Shown: positions 8,254-14,976, numbered from the stretch's first letter. The stretch is DNA of 15,076 nucleotides from Clostridiales bacterium UBA6468 (GCA_002436765.1 DJNI01000063.1:1-15076), one strand, 5' to 3'. Notes: a model not told the origin generated them from the sequence alone. Translations and numbers: made by a program.

Positions 8254-8286
8254 GTGCCTTCCCTGTGGGGAAGGCACTTGCCTTTT
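8254..8286 (+). terminator. Terminator of the pst operon
   Basis: A 10-bp stem GTGCCTTCCC/GGGAAGGCAC (8254-8263 with 8268-8277, TGTG loop) is followed by TTGCC and four T. It lies 34 bases after the phoU stop and just before the next promoter. The T-run is short, so termination may be incomplete. Confidence 0.7.
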
Positions 8287-8294
8287 CCCCCGCG

Positions 8295-8323
8295 TTGACA
8301 TTCCTCCCGCAATGCGGTACAAT
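8295..8323 (+). promoter_or_regulatory. Sigma-A promoter of the aldo/keto reductase
   Basis: A perfect -35 TTGACA (8295-8300) and a near-perfect -10 TACAAT (8318-8323) are separated by 17 bp. The predicted start site near 8330 leaves a very short leader beginning almost at the AAGGAGG ribosome-binding site (8331-8337). Confidence 0.9.
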
Positions 8324-8345
8324 ACCGGAAAAGGAGGTTTTCATC

Positions 8346-9335
8346 ATGTATATCGCTTCTGAAACCCGGTATGATTCCATGCCCTACAACCGCACGGGCA
8401 AGAGCGGCCTGAAGCTGCCCGCCGTGTCCCTCGGTCTGTGGCACAACTTCGGCGACACCGGCTGCTACGACACCATGCGCAGCATGTGCCGCACCGCCTT
8501 CGACCACGGCATTACCCACTTTGACCTTGCCAACAACTACGGCCCCGCAGACGGCAGCGCCGAGCGGAATTTCGGTCAGATCCTGAGAGACGACCTGGGC
8601 GTCTACCGGGACGAGATCATTATCAGCACCAAGGCGGGCTATTATATGTGGCCCGGTCCCTACGGCGAATGGGGCAGCCGGAAGTATATGCTGGCCAGCC
8701 TCGACCAGAGCCTGAAACGGATGGGTCTGGAATACGTGGACATTTTCTACCACCACCGTCCCGACCCCGACACCCCGCTGGAGGAGACCATGGGCGCCCT
8801 CGCCACCGCCGTCCACTCCGGTAAGGCGCTGTATGTGGGTCTTTCCAACTACGACGGCGAGCGGATGGCGCAGGCGGCGAAGATTCTGGAGGAACTGAAA
8901 GTTCCCTTTGTCATCAACCAGAACCGCTACTCCATTTTCGACCGCACCATTGAGAAAAACGGCCTGAAGAATACCGCCGCCAGGCTGGGCAAGGGCATCA
9001 TTGCCTTCTCTCCCCTGGCGCAGGGTCTGCTGACCGACCGGTATCTGAAGGGCATCCCCGCCGACAGCCGCATCATGACCGACGGCCGCTTTCTGAAAGC
9101 GGGCGCCCTGACCCCCGAACGGCTGGAGCAGGTTCGGAAGCTGAATGGCCTTGCCGCCCAGCGTGGGCAGACGCTGGCGCAGATGGCGCTGAGCTGGGTT
9201 CTGCGGGACGGCATCGTCACCAGCGTTCTGGCAGGCGCTTCCCGCCCGGAGCAGGTTCTGGACAACATTCAGGCGGCGCAGAATACCAAATTCACCGGCG
9301 ACGAGCTGGCGCTCATCGACGGCATCAGCCTGTAA
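8346..9335 (+). CDS. yghZ: Aldo/keto reductase, L-glyceraldehyde-3-phosphate reductase type
   Basis: Predicted cytosolic NADPH-dependent aldo/keto reductase, 329 residues, of the E. coli YghZ (Gpr, AKR14) type. That enzyme reduces L-glyceraldehyde 3-phosphate and other toxic aldehydes such as methylglyoxal. The sequence follows YghZ closely: KSGLKLPAVSLGLWHNFG (19-36), ITHFDLANNYGP (56-67), STKAGYYMWPGPYG (94-107), SGKALYVGLSNY and FSPLAQGLLTDRYL. The catalytic tetrad is Asp60, Tyr65, Lys96 and His137. The ATG at 8346 lies 8 nt after AAGGAGG. A longer in-frame start at 8235 would run through the terminator and promoter and is rejected. The gene is a single-gene unit between two hairpins. The substrate is inferred from the family only. 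Confidence 0.93.
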   Translation: MYIASETRYDSMPYNRTGKSGLKLPAVSLGLWHNFGDTGCYDTMRSMCRTAFDHGITHFDLANNYGPADGSAERNFGQILRDDLGVYRDEIIISTKAGYYMWPGPYGEWGSRKYMLASLDQSLKRMGLEYVDIFYHHRPDPDTPLEETMGALATAVHSGKALYVGLSNYDGERMAQAAKILEELKVPFVINQNRYSIFDRTIEKNGLKNTAARLGKGIIAFSPLAQGLLTDRYLKGIPADSRIMTDGRFLKAGALTPERLEQVRKLNGLAAQRGQTLAQMALSWVLRDGIVTSVLAGASRPEQVLDNIQAAQNTKFTGDELALIDGISL

Positions 9336-9340
9336 AGACG

Positions 9341-9379
9341 TCAAAAATCCGCTGTTTTCGCAAGTGAAAACAGCGGATT
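9341..9379. terminator. Bidirectional terminator between converging genes
   Basis: A perfect 14-bp inverted repeat (9346-9359 with 9366-9379, 6-nt loop) lies between the stops of the converging reductase (9335) and glycosylase (9385). On the minus strand it is followed by TTTTT, giving a strong terminator for the glycosylase. On the plus strand ATTCTTT follows, which is weaker but usable. Confidence 0.88.
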
Positions 9380-9384
9380 ATTCT

Positions 9385-9951
9385 TTACATATTCGCGCCG
9401 ATCTCCCGGATTTTCGCCCGGATGGCGAGCAGATCGTCAAAGGTCTCCGGGCGCTTGGACACGTCCCGCAGCAGCGCCGACGGGTGATAAACGGCCGTCA
9501 TCCAGACGCCGTTTCGTTCCGCCCACTGGCCGTGCTGTCTCGTGATGCGGTAGTCCGGGTCGATCAGCCGTTTGGCGGCGATGCGCCCTAAGCAGACGAT
9601 GATCTTCGGCTTTACCAGCGCCACCTGATTGCGCAGATAGCCGATGCAGGCGTCCTGCTCCGTTTCCAGGGGGTCGCGGTTGTGGGGCGGGCGGCATTTG
9701 ACGATGTTGGCGATATAGCAGTTCGTCTCCCGGCTCAGGTCGATGATGCACAGCATATCGTCCAGCAGCTTTCCCGCCGGACCCACAAAGGGCTGACCCT
9801 TCAAATCCTCCTGCTCCCCGGGACCCTCTCCCACGAGCATGATGTCCGCGTCCTCATTTCCCACGCCGAAGACAACGTTATGCCTCGTCTCGCACAGGCC
9901 GCAGCGGGTGCAGTCGGCGCAGGCGCTTTTCAGTCCGTTCCAGTTCAGCAT
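9385..9951 (-). CDS. Family 4 uracil-DNA glycosylase (4Fe-4S)
   Basis: This enzyme removes uracil from DNA, the first step of base excision repair. The 188-residue product matches the thermophile-type family 4 glycosylases (UDGa). The active-site block GEGPGEQED (41-49) and PFVGPAGKLL (54-63) are intact, as is the HPSALLR motif (156-162). Four cysteines placed as in Thermus UDGa (Cys14, Cys17, Cys86, Cys102) should hold a 4Fe-4S cluster. The ATG lies only 2 nt after the stop of the upstream S11-family gene, with GAAGGAG inside that gene's end, so the two are co-transcribed from the promoter near 11503-11531. A bidirectional hairpin ends the unit. Confidence 0.94.
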   Translation of the reverse strand: MLNWNGLKSACADCTRCGLCETRHNVVFGVGNEDADIMLVGEGPGEQEDLKGQPFVGPAGKLLDDMLCIIDLSRETNCYIANIVKCRPPHNRDPLETEQDACIGYLRNQVALVKPKIIVCLGRIAAKRLIDPDYRITRQHGQWAERNGVWMTAVYHPSALLRDVSKRPETFDDLLAIRAKIREIGANM

Positions 9952-9953
9952 CG

Positions 9954-11435
9954 TTACCGGCTCCTTCTGCGTTCCGCCCGTCTCCGGCGGCGCTGGGCGC
10001 GGATGCGGGAGCGCATAAAGGAATTGAAGGCCAGATACGCGCCCACAAGTCCCAGGCCGATCACGCAGATGGTGCCGATGGTGGACAGCACGCCGGAGCC
10101 GGTGACGCCGCCCTTCTCCCCGTTGGAGCGGACGGACACGCCGGTGTCCCCCGTCGCCCGGACGTCCGACATGGCGTACAGCTCCACCTCCGTGACGCAG
10201 GAGTTCTGATACCAGACCTCCAGCGTGGCGATCTTATCGTCCTTCTGGATGGGCGCGGTCAGGCCGCCGCCCTCCACGGTATAGTTCATGACGTAGTTCT
10301 TCATCTGAACGCCGGCGGGGACCACCGTATCCACGTCCGTGAAGGACTGTCCCACCACCTGGCACTCGCCGCCGGACACCGGCCACTGGTTCACCGCCAT
10401 GCCGTCGTAAAGAATGCGGTTGACCTTGTAGTTGTTGAAAACGTAATTGGCAAGCTCGGTCACTTCTTCAAAGTTGCCGTAATACTCCACCGAGCCTTTC
10501 TCGTTCGACTTACGGGTGGCGCCCAGAACCACGAACACGACCTGCATGTTGTTATATTCCGCCGTACAGGCAATGCTTGCGCCGGAATTATCCGTCTTGC
10601 TGGCAATACCGCCGGTATAGCGGGAGCTCATGAACTGGGAAATCGTGTGGTTGTCAATCAGGAAGTTCAGGGTTTTCAGTTCGCGCACTTCGCTCACCAT
10701 ATTGGTTGCGGGGATATCGTAGGTCGCCGTCTTAAAAATCTCCGCAAAGGTTTCATTTTTGGTTGCTTCCATGGTGATCTTCACCATTTCCCGGGCGGTG
10801 GTGTAGGAGGTTGCCGTGTCCAGGCCGGAAATGTTGCCGAACTCCGTGCTGACGCAGCCCATCTGCTTGACCCGGGCGTTCATCATTTCCTTGAAGCTTT
10901 CCGTCGTACCGGCCACATGCTCTGCCAGCGCCACGGCGGCGTCGTTGGCGCCGATCATCAGAAGTCCGTGCAGCAGATCTCTCACCGTCAGCTGCTCGCC
11001 GCTTTTCAGGTTGGGCCTCATTTTCTGACTGCTTCCCGGCACCTTGGACTGGATGCCGTCGGAGCAGGTGACGATGTCGTCTAAGTTACTGTTCTCGATG
11101 GCCACCAGCGCCGTGACCATCTTGGCAAGGGTACCGGTGGGCAGCTTGGTGTCGGGGTTATAGGAGTAGATGACCGTCTCGGTGGTCGTCTCATAGGCGA
11201 AGGCCGCCAACGCCGTATCCAGCCGGCTGTCGCTTCCCGCCAGAGGGCGCATACCGTTCAGGGTGCGGCAGCCGTTCTCGATGCAGACCTGGCCGAAGGG
11301 AATCTGGGCAGCCTGCTGCTCAGTGGGCTGTGTCTCCTGGACGGACGCGACGGTTTCCGTGGCAGACGCCGGAACCACCGTCCGGCAAAGGAGCAGGAAG
11401 CACAGGAGCAGGCTTAGCAATCTCAATTTTTTCAT
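9954..11435 (-). CDS. Membrane-anchored S11 D,D-carboxypeptidase-like protein with degenerate active site
   Basis: Predicted secreted penicillin-binding-protein-like protein of 493 residues. It has a signal peptide (1-25, ASA cleavage), an S11 (DacA/DacF-like) domain at about 70-310, a beta-rich C-terminal domain at about 340-425, one membrane segment (about 450-471) and a very Arg-rich cytoplasmic tail. Working family members trim the stem-peptide D-alanine using SxxK, SxN and KTG motifs. Here the first reads TLAK (102-105, Thr for the nucleophilic Ser). The second reads GAN (162-164, Gly for Ser). The KTG region reads ASKTD (278-282) with no K-T-G. The frame is intact and codon use is normal, so this is not simple decay. 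It may be a peptidoglycan-binding pseudoenzyme or use a threonine nucleophile. It is co-transcribed with the glycosylase. Confidence 0.88.
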   Translation of the reverse strand: MKKLRLLSLLLCFLLLCRTVVPASATETVASVQETQPTEQQAAQIPFGQVCIENGCRTLNGMRPLAGSDSRLDTALAAFAYETTTETVIYSYNPDTKLPTGTLAKMVTALVAIENSNLDDIVTCSDGIQSKVPGSSQKMRPNLKSGEQLTVRDLLHGLLMIGANDAAVALAEHVAGTTESFKEMMNARVKQMGCVSTEFGNISGLDTATSYTTAREMVKITMEATKNETFAEIFKTATYDIPATNMVSEVRELKTLNFLIDNHTISQFMSSRYTGGIASKTDNSGASIACTAEYNNMQVVFVVLGATRKSNEKGSVEYYGNFEEVTELANYVFNNYKVNRILYDGMAVNQWPVSGGECQVVGQSFTDVDTVVPAGVQMKNYVMNYTVEGGGLTAPIQKDDKIATLEVWYQNSCVTEVELYAMSDVRATGDTGVSVRSNGEKGGVTGSGVLSTIGTICVIGLGLVGAYLAFNSFMRSRIRAQRRRRRAERRRSR

Positions 11436-11454
11436 ATTTTCCCCTCAATATTTC

Positions 11455-11479
11455 TTCACCGGACTTGTCCGGCGGTGAA
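11455..11479. repeat. Imperfect palindrome overlapping the divergent promoters
   Basis: TTCACCGGAC (11455-11464) and GTCC plus GGTGAA (11467-11470 and 11474-11479) form an inverted repeat with a 2-base centre and a 3-base bulge. It covers the -35 of the plus-strand promoter and lies in the leader of the minus-strand gene, so it could be an operator or a leader hairpin. Confidence 0.4.
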
Positions 11480-11493
11480 AAGTCGTGTATAAT
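11465..11493 (+). promoter_or_regulatory. Promoter of the HhH-regulator-kinase operon
   Basis: A perfect -10 TATAAT (11488-11493) lies 17 bp after a partial -35 TTGTCC (11465-11470). The start site would be near 11500, about 50 bases before the first gene. The weak -35 inside a palindrome suggests regulated use. Confidence 0.65.
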
Positions 11494-11502
11494 GATGGAG
11501 AT

Positions 11503-11531
11503 ATTATAACAGCTTTTCCCCTTCTAGTCAA
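11503..11531 (-). promoter_or_regulatory. Promoter of the S11-like gene and glycosylase
   Basis: On the minus strand TTGACT (11526-11531) and a perfect TATAAT (11503-11508) are separated by 17 bp. The start site would be near 11496, about 60 bases before the ATG at 11435. The element overlaps the footprint of the opposing promoter. Confidence 0.8.
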
Positions 11532-11549
11532 TCCGGGAGGCAGATTCCC

Positions 11550-11936
11550 ATGAAAAAACCGCGGCTCAGCATTCTTTTCGCCGTAACCCTTCTCTTCGCC
11601 GTCTTCACTTTTGGCTTCTTTCTGGGGAGAAACGGCCATCACGACAGCGTGGAATTGTCCGTTCCCGCCGCCATGCAGACGCTCCCGCCCCAGACCACCC
11701 TTCCGGAGCCGACCACCCCGGAAACCGTGGCCGTTACGTTTCCCATCGACATCAACAGCGCGAACGCGGAGCAGCTCACGGCGCTTCCCGGCATCGGGGA
11801 GGTTCTCGCCAACCGCATCATCGCCTACCGGGAGGAAAACGGCGGCTTTCTTTCCACCGACGAGCTACAGAACGTGGAGGGCATCGGAGAAAAGCGGCTG
11901 GAAGCCATACTTGACCTTATCACAATCGGAGGATGA
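11550..11936 (+). CDS. Membrane-anchored ComEA-like helix-hairpin-helix protein
   Basis: A 128-residue protein with one N-terminal membrane segment (about 8-26), a Thr/Pro-rich extracellular linker (about 35-65) and a ComEA-type double helix-hairpin-helix domain: DINSANAEQL (67-76), LPGIGEVLANRI (79-90) and VEGIGEKRLEAI (109-120). ComEA proteins bind double-stranded DNA at the cell surface during competence. This version lacks the SLBB domain found in Bacillus ComEA, and no comEB or comEC gene is visible here, so a competence role is only inferred. The start follows GGGAGG by 9 nt. Its stop lies 2 nt before the response-regulator start, so it leads an operon with a two-component system, an unusual partner for ComEA. 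Confidence 0.88.
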   Translation: MKKPRLSILFAVTLLFAVFTFGFFLGRNGHHDSVELSVPAAMQTLPPQTTLPEPTTPETVAVTFPIDINSANAEQLTALPGIGEVLANRIIAYREENGGFLSTDELQNVEGIGEKRLEAILDLITIGG

Positions 11937-11938
11937 AA

Positions 11939-12619
11939 ATGAAAATTTTAGTGGTAGACGACGAGGCTCTTCTGGTGAAGGGCATTCGCTTCAATTTGCA
12001 GAACGAGGGCTACGAGGTCATCACCGGCAGCGACGGTCTGGAAGCCGTCCAGGCAGTGCAGACCCAGTATCCAGACCTGGTGGTGCTGGACGTGATGATG
12101 CCCAACATGGACGGTCTTTCCGCCTGCGCCAAAATCCGGGAGTTTTCCGACGTGCCCATCATCATGCTCACCGCCAAGGGCGACGACATGGACAAGCTCA
12201 TCGGCTTCGATCACGGGGCGGACGATTACCTGACCAAGCCCTTCAACATCCTGGAGCTGAAGGCGAGGATCCGCGCCCTTCTCCGCCGCGCCGGACGCAG
12301 TGAGGAAAAGGCCGCGGGAAACAACCTGACCATCGGCACCATCACCCTGGATTTAGACGCCCGGAATGCCTACAAAAACGGCCAGCTGGCCGATCTGACC
12401 GCCAAGGAATTTGACGTCATCGAATTTCTCATGCGCAATCCCAACCGGGTCTACTCCCGGGAGGCGCTGCTGGACACCATCTGGGCATACGAATACCGCA
12501 GCGACATCCGCACCGTGGACGTCCACATCCGCCGTCTGCGGGAGAAGCTGGAGGAAAACCCGGCAGAACCGAAATACATTTTGACGAAGTGGGGCGTTGG
12601 CTATTATTTCCGCAAGTAA
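11939..12619 (+). CDS. OmpR/PhoB-family response regulator
   Basis: A DNA-binding regulator of 226 residues. The N-terminal receiver domain has acidic pocket Asp7-Asp8, phosphoacceptor Asp51 (VLDVMMPNMDG), Thr78 and Lys100 (KPF). A linker (about 118-128) leads to a winged-helix domain with LTAKEFDVIEFLMRNPNRVYS (153-173, key residues LTAKE and RVYSR), DIRTVDVHIRRLREK (189-203) and WGVGYYF. Two ATGs are possible. GGAGG abuts the one at 11933 but lies 6 nt before the one at 11939, which is chosen. It overlaps the kinase gene by 23 bases, so the two are cognate partners. The overall pattern is close to WalR and PhoP types, but motifs alone do not settle the regulon. Confidence 0.95.
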   Translation: MKILVVDDEALLVKGIRFNLQNEGYEVITGSDGLEAVQAVQTQYPDLVVLDVMMPNMDGLSACAKIREFSDVPIIMLTAKGDDMDKLIGFDHGADDYLTKPFNILELKARIRALLRRAGRSEEKAAGNNLTIGTITLDLDARNAYKNGQLADLTAKEFDVIEFLMRNPNRVYSREALLDTIWAYEYRSDIRTVDVHIRRLREKLEENPAEPKYILTKWGVGYYFRK

Positions 12620-14057
12620 AAAGACCGGCTTCCGGGGCTACGGAAACACCCAGTTCCGGTACGCCATGACCTACGTGGTCATCACGCTGGTGGTGCTGAT
12701 TTTTCTGAATATCTACTGCTCCGGCGTCAGCCAGAAGCTGTTCTACCAGAGCAAGGAAGCCTCCATGATCGAAAAATGCCTGCTGGCCTCCGATGAAATC
12801 TCCACCCTGGAGGTGCTGAACAGCTCCACCGTCACCGGCATCGTCAATCAGCTGGAAAGCCTGAAGGTCACGAGGCTCGTGGTGACCGACCACACCGGCG
12901 CGGCGCTGTACGACAGCAGCGGCGCTTCCGTGGGCACCTACGTTCTGCTCCCGGAAATCTTGCAGGCGCTCACCGTGAGCAAGCAGGCTCCGGAGGGGAG
13001 CAACGTCTTTACCTGGACGTACCACGACGGCATCACCGATTCCCGGGCAGCCACCCCCATCGTCTACTATGGCACCGTGGTTGGCTGCGTATACATGACG
13101 GAGTACGATACCACCCAGGGCGCGCTCATTAAATCCTTACAGCAGACCTTTTTTCGCATCACGCTGATGCTGGAGATCATCGTCGCGGCCTTTTCCGTGG
13201 CCTTTTCCAACGCCTTTTCCCGGCGGATGAACCGGATCATGGCCTCTATGCGCATCATCCGGGAAGGGGATTACTCCCACAAGGTGGACATGGGCGGCAG
13301 CGACGAGCTGACCGTCCTGGGTGAGGAATTCAACGACCTGACGGAGCGGCTGCAAACCTCCGAGCGTAAGCGCAGTCAGTTTGTCTCCGACGCTTCCCAT
13401 GAGCTGAAAACGCCCCTTGCCTCCATCAAGCTGCTCACCGATTCCATTTTGCAGAACAACATGGACATGGACACGGTGAAGGAATTTGTGGAGGACATCG
13501 GCAACGAGGCCGACCGCTTAAACCGCATGACCGCCAAGCTGCTCTCCCTCGCCAGAGCCGAAAATCCCCAGCCCCAGGAAAGTGAGATCATCTACATGGC
13601 GCCCACGGTACAGCGGGTGGCGAAAATGCTCCGGACGAACGCCAGCTGGTCGGGGGTGACCTTCTGCCTGGAGCTGGAGGAGGACACCCCCGTGCTGATT
13701 CTGGAGGACGACCTGTACCAGATCGTTTTCAATCTGATGGAAAACGGCATCAAATATAACCTCCCCGGCGGAACGCTGACGGTGCATCTCGGCCGTCAGG
13801 AGGACAATGCAGTGCTCACCGTCAGCGACACGGGCATGGGCATCCCGGAGGAGGCGCTGAATCACATTTTCGAGCGGTTTTATCGGGTGGACAAGGCCCG
13901 TTCCCGGAAAAGCGGCGGCAGCGGACTGGGGCTTGCCATCGTCCGCACCATCGTCAGGCGCAACCGGGGCGAAATTTCCGTTTCCAGCACGGTGGGCAAG
14001 GGTACCGTCTTTACCGTCACCTTCCCCGCCTTTGACACGGAGGTGGACAAGTCATGA
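12597..14057 (+). CDS. Membrane sensor histidine kinase with extracellular Cache/PAS-like domain
   Basis: A 486-residue sensor kinase, partner of the preceding regulator. It has membrane segments at about 24-43 and 185-205 around a 140-residue extracellular domain. Within that domain, VTRLVVTDHTGAALYDSSG and TPIVYYGTVVGCVYM suggest a single Cache/PAS-like fold. HAMP (about 206-258) is followed by the H-box SHELKTPLAS with His268, N-box NLMENGIKYN (Asn383), G1 DTGMGIPEE (411-419), F-box IFERFYRVD and G2 GGSGLGLAIV. The start is TTG at 12597, since a stop lies just upstream in frame and the first ATG (12666) has no ribosome-binding site and would cut into the first membrane segment. The signal is unknown. 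The stop overlaps the lipoprotein start by four bases. Confidence 0.93.
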   Translation: MAIISASKKTGFRGYGNTQFRYAMTYVVITLVVLIFLNIYCSGVSQKLFYQSKEASMIEKCLLASDEISTLEVLNSSTVTGIVNQLESLKVTRLVVTDHTGAALYDSSGASVGTYVLLPEILQALTVSKQAPEGSNVFTWTYHDGITDSRAATPIVYYGTVVGCVYMTEYDTTQGALIKSLQQTFFRITLMLEIIVAAFSVAFSNAFSRRMNRIMASMRIIREGDYSHKVDMGGSDELTVLGEEFNDLTERLQTSERKRSQFVSDASHELKTPLASIKLLTDSILQNNMDMDTVKEFVEDIGNEADRLNRMTAKLLSLARAENPQPQESEIIYMAPTVQRVAKMLRTNASWSGVTFCLELEEDTPVLILEDDLYQIVFNLMENGIKYNLPGGTLTVHLGRQEDNAVLTVSDTGMGIPEEALNHIFERFYRVDKARSRKSGGSGLGLAIVRTIVRRNRGEISVSSTVGKGTVFTVTFPAFDTEVDKS

Positions 14058-14542
14058 AGCGATTCCTGTGTCTTCTTCTCTGCCTGTGTCTGGTTCTGCC
14101 CGGCTGCTCCAGTGAGCTGATGAAGGAGCCTGTCACCTTTTACTATCCCCGGCGGGAATACCGGTACGGCACGGAGGACGGCGTGATCTCCAGCGAGCAG
14201 CGGGAAGCCTCCGGCCATGCGGACGATCTGCGCTATCTTCTTTCCCTGTACCTGATTGGCCCTTCCAGCGAGGAGCTGGTTTCTCCCCTGCCACGGGGCA
14301 CGCGGCTTCTCAGAGTCAGCCGGGAGGACGGCACCATCATACTGGAGCTGACGGACACCTCCCTCACCGCGACGGACACCGAATTCACCCTTGCCTGTGC
14401 CTGCCTGACCATGACCGCCCTATCCGTCACCGGCGGGGACGAGGTCACCATCACCAGCGGCGGCCGGAGCGTCACCATGAGCCGGGGCAGCCTGACCCTC
14501 GTTGACGACAGCGCCGCTTCCACAACGGAGGAAACCAAATGA
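14054..14542 (+). CDS. GerMN-domain lipoprotein
   Basis: A 162-residue secreted lipoprotein with signal peptide ending in the lipobox LPGC (Cys18). The body (about 50-150) matches a GerMN (Germane) domain: YLLSLYLIGPSSEELVSPLP (residues 61-80), GTRLLRV, GTIILELT and a closing beta-rich segment. GerMN domains occur in the spore protein GerM and in LpqB, the lipoprotein partner of the MtrAB two-component system in actinobacteria. Its start overlaps the kinase stop (ATGA) and its stop overlaps the exonuclease start (ATGA), so it is made together with the kinase. That placement suggests it touches the kinase's extracellular domain; this is inference. The family is reasonably clear, the function is not established. 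Confidence 0.82.
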   Translation: MKRFLCLLLCLCLVLPGCSSELMKEPVTFYYPRREYRYGTEDGVISSEQREASGHADDLRYLLSLYLIGPSSEELVSPLPRGTRLLRVSREDGTIILELTDTSLTATDTEFTLACACLTMTALSVTGGDEVTITSGGRSVTMSRGSLTLVDDSAASTTEETK

Positions 14543-14976
14543 AATTCATTTCCTGGAATACAAACGGCCTGCGCGCCTGTATGGGCAAGGGCTTTCTGGA
14601 TACCTTCAACGCCCTGGATGCGGACTTTTTCTGCTTGCAGGAGACGAAGCTGCAAGCGGGACAGATCGACCTTCCCCTGGAAGGCTACCGCCAGTACTGG
14701 AACTACGCCGAGAAAAAGGGCTATTCCGGCACGGCAATTTTTTCAAAGTATGAGCCCCTTTCCGTGACCTACGGCGTCGGCGTGGACGAGCTTGACCGCG
14801 AGGGCCGGATGATCACGCTGGAATTTGAAAAATTCTACCTCGTCACCTGCTACACCCCGAACGCACAGGAGAGTCTCAAGCGCATCGACCACCGGCTTTC
14901 CTGGGATACGGCGTTCCGGGAGAAGCTCGTGGAGCTCGACAGCATCAAGCCCGTCGTCGCCTGCGGGGACTTATAG
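14539..14976 (+). pseudogene. xth: Exonuclease III, truncated at the GDLN motif
   Basis: Exonuclease III/AP endonuclease cuts DNA at abasic sites left by glycosylases. The first 145 residues are clear: WNTNGLRACMGKG (6-18) with Asn7, LQETKLQ with Glu35, YSGTAIFSK, CYTPNAQ with Tyr105, RLSWDTAF and VVACGDL with Asp143. Full-length relatives have about 250 residues. Here the frame stops at TAG (14974-14976) exactly where the invariant Asn of GDLN should follow. The remaining catalytic residues (the later Asp, Asp and His) are lost, so the product is expected to be inactive. The sequence after the break is AT-richer and does not encode the rest in any frame within the window. It is the last gene of the operon, with a four-base overlap with the GerMN gene. 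Confidence 0.88.

Noticed and set aside
8046..9344. 432-codon open frame opposite phoU and the reductase
   Set aside because: Antisense shadow spanning two real transcription units, a terminator and a promoter.
11939..14057. Assignment of the two-component pair as PhoP-PhoR controlling pst
   Set aside because: The pair is separated from pst by about 4 kb and several other units, and its motifs fit several OmpR-family pairs; a Pho role is possible but unsupported.
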